The notes beneath the pieces are model-generated. The model was not told the origin of the DNA. It made no database searches and saw only the letters and a list, made by a program, of their open reading frames with translations. DNA of 64,000 nt. Source: Pseudomonadales bacterium. GTDB taxonomy: Bacteria > Pseudomonadota > Gammaproteobacteria > Pseudomonadales > Azotimanducaceae. Made by a program: the position numbers and the translations under genes. This document shows, one piece after another, positions 63,626 to 64,000 of the stretch. Position 1 is the stretch's first letter. Each line of letters starts with the position of its first letter. Location: positions 868,001 to 932,000 of the forward strand of contig WLWP01000001.1 of NCBI GenBank assembly GCA_012103505.1, given 5' to 3'.

Positions 63626-64000
63626 GTGAACTTACATGAATACCAGGCAAAGGCCCTCTTTGCCGAGTATGGACTTCCGGTTTCGGAAGGCTATGCAGTT
63701 GATACCGCAGATGAGGCGGTACAGGCGGCAGAAAAAATTGGTGGCAGCCGTTGGGTCGTTAAAGTTCAAGTCCATGCTGGCGGTCGAGGCAAAGCAGGTG
63801 GGGTTAAGCTTGCAGATTCGCTCGATGAAGTTCGTGACTTTGCCAACAATTGGATTGGCAAGAACTTAGTTACTTTCCAGACCGACGAGCACGGCCAACC
63901 AGTCAGCAAAATATATGTCGAGAGTTGCACCGACATAGACACAGAGCTTTACCTCGGTGCGGTGGTAGATCGTGGTACTCGGCGTGTCGTATTCATGGCA
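63626..64000 (+). CDS. sucC: Succinyl-CoA synthetase beta subunit (partial, runs off window)
   Basis: The first 125 codons of SucC from GTG 63626, which has ggggaaggag upstream. [21 protein letters not shown] is the family N-terminus, and [18 protein letters not shown] is the ATP-grasp nucleotide-binding segment. Later the reading continues as [18 protein letters not shown] and [10 protein letters not shown]. It makes ATP from succinyl-CoA with SucD, presumably encoded next. The C-terminus is outside the window. Confidence 0.95.
   Translation, partial: MNLHEYQAKALFAEYGLPVSEGYAVDTADEAVQAAEKIGGSRWVVKVQVHAGGRGKAGGVKLADSLDEVRDFANNWIGKNLVTFQTDEHGQPVSKIYVESCTDIDTELYLGAVVDRGTRRVVFMA

Overview
The window looks like chromosomal DNA of a gammaproteobacterium, probably a marine, aerobic member of the broad Pseudomonadales-like group. 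Three things point that way. The order topA-lexA-...-methylthioinosine phosphorylase-csiV-mfd-...-gap resembles the Pseudomonas aeruginosa PA3011-PA3001 block as I remember it. The TCA cluster sdhCDAB-sucAB-lpd-sucC has the gammaproteobacterial order. RpoS is present. GC content is about one half by eye. I see no insertion sequence, prophage, CRISPR array or rRNA. One tRNA-Ala(GGC) and one tRNA-Sec are present.

Layout. 1-4.7 kb: partial unknown gene, glutaredoxin-like protein, tatD, slt, universal stress protein, small membrane-anchored protein. 4.7-18 kb: topA with a near-consensus promoter, lexA with two SOS boxes, an outer-membrane block (LolA-like protein, SPOR/beta-barrel protein, MscS channel), purine salvage (hpt, methylthioinosine phosphorylase), csiV and mfd. 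18-23 kb: a three-gene 2-oxoacid:acceptor oxidoreductase operon (GltD-like flavoprotein/ferredoxin, fused gamma-alpha subunit, beta subunit). 23-26.5 kb: gap, gltX, tRNA-Ala, phhB. 26.6-36.4 kb: accessory metabolism, with a ferredoxin plus CYP153-type P450, a 2-oxoglutarate/Fe(II) oxygenase, a flavin-fold protein, a Cys-nucleophile hydrolase, a broken nitroreductase, a cyclophilin, an Lrp-type regulator, a persulfide-dioxygenase-like protein with a YeiH-type exporter, and a protein with heptapeptide repeats. 36.4-49 kb: a selD fusion, MetX-family acyltransferase, two tandem secreted paralogues, an EF-hand protein, malic enzyme, methyltransferase, then selC, selB and selA. 49-51 kb: an array of 9-bp repeats, a MerR-type HTH/receiver regulator and rpoS. 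51-64 kb: a dehydrogenase, gltA, an OstA-like gene, then sdhCDAB-sucAB-lpd and the start of sucC.

The genes give a coherent picture of an aerobic heterotroph with a full TCA cycle. It also carries a ferredoxin-type 2-oxoacid oxidoreductase, CYP153-type hydroxylation capacity and the complete selenocysteine machinery. No selenoprotein gene is evident inside the window.

Four loci (tatD, maeA, selC and the YeiH-type gene) each look as if exactly one base is missing, and the nitroreductase carries a larger internal deletion. Either the assembly has a deletion-error problem or several genes are really damaged. Any conclusion about these genes should wait for read-level checks. The most unusual regulatory signal is the array of 9-bp repeats (core CGAT) in front of the HTH/receiver regulator-rpoS pair.
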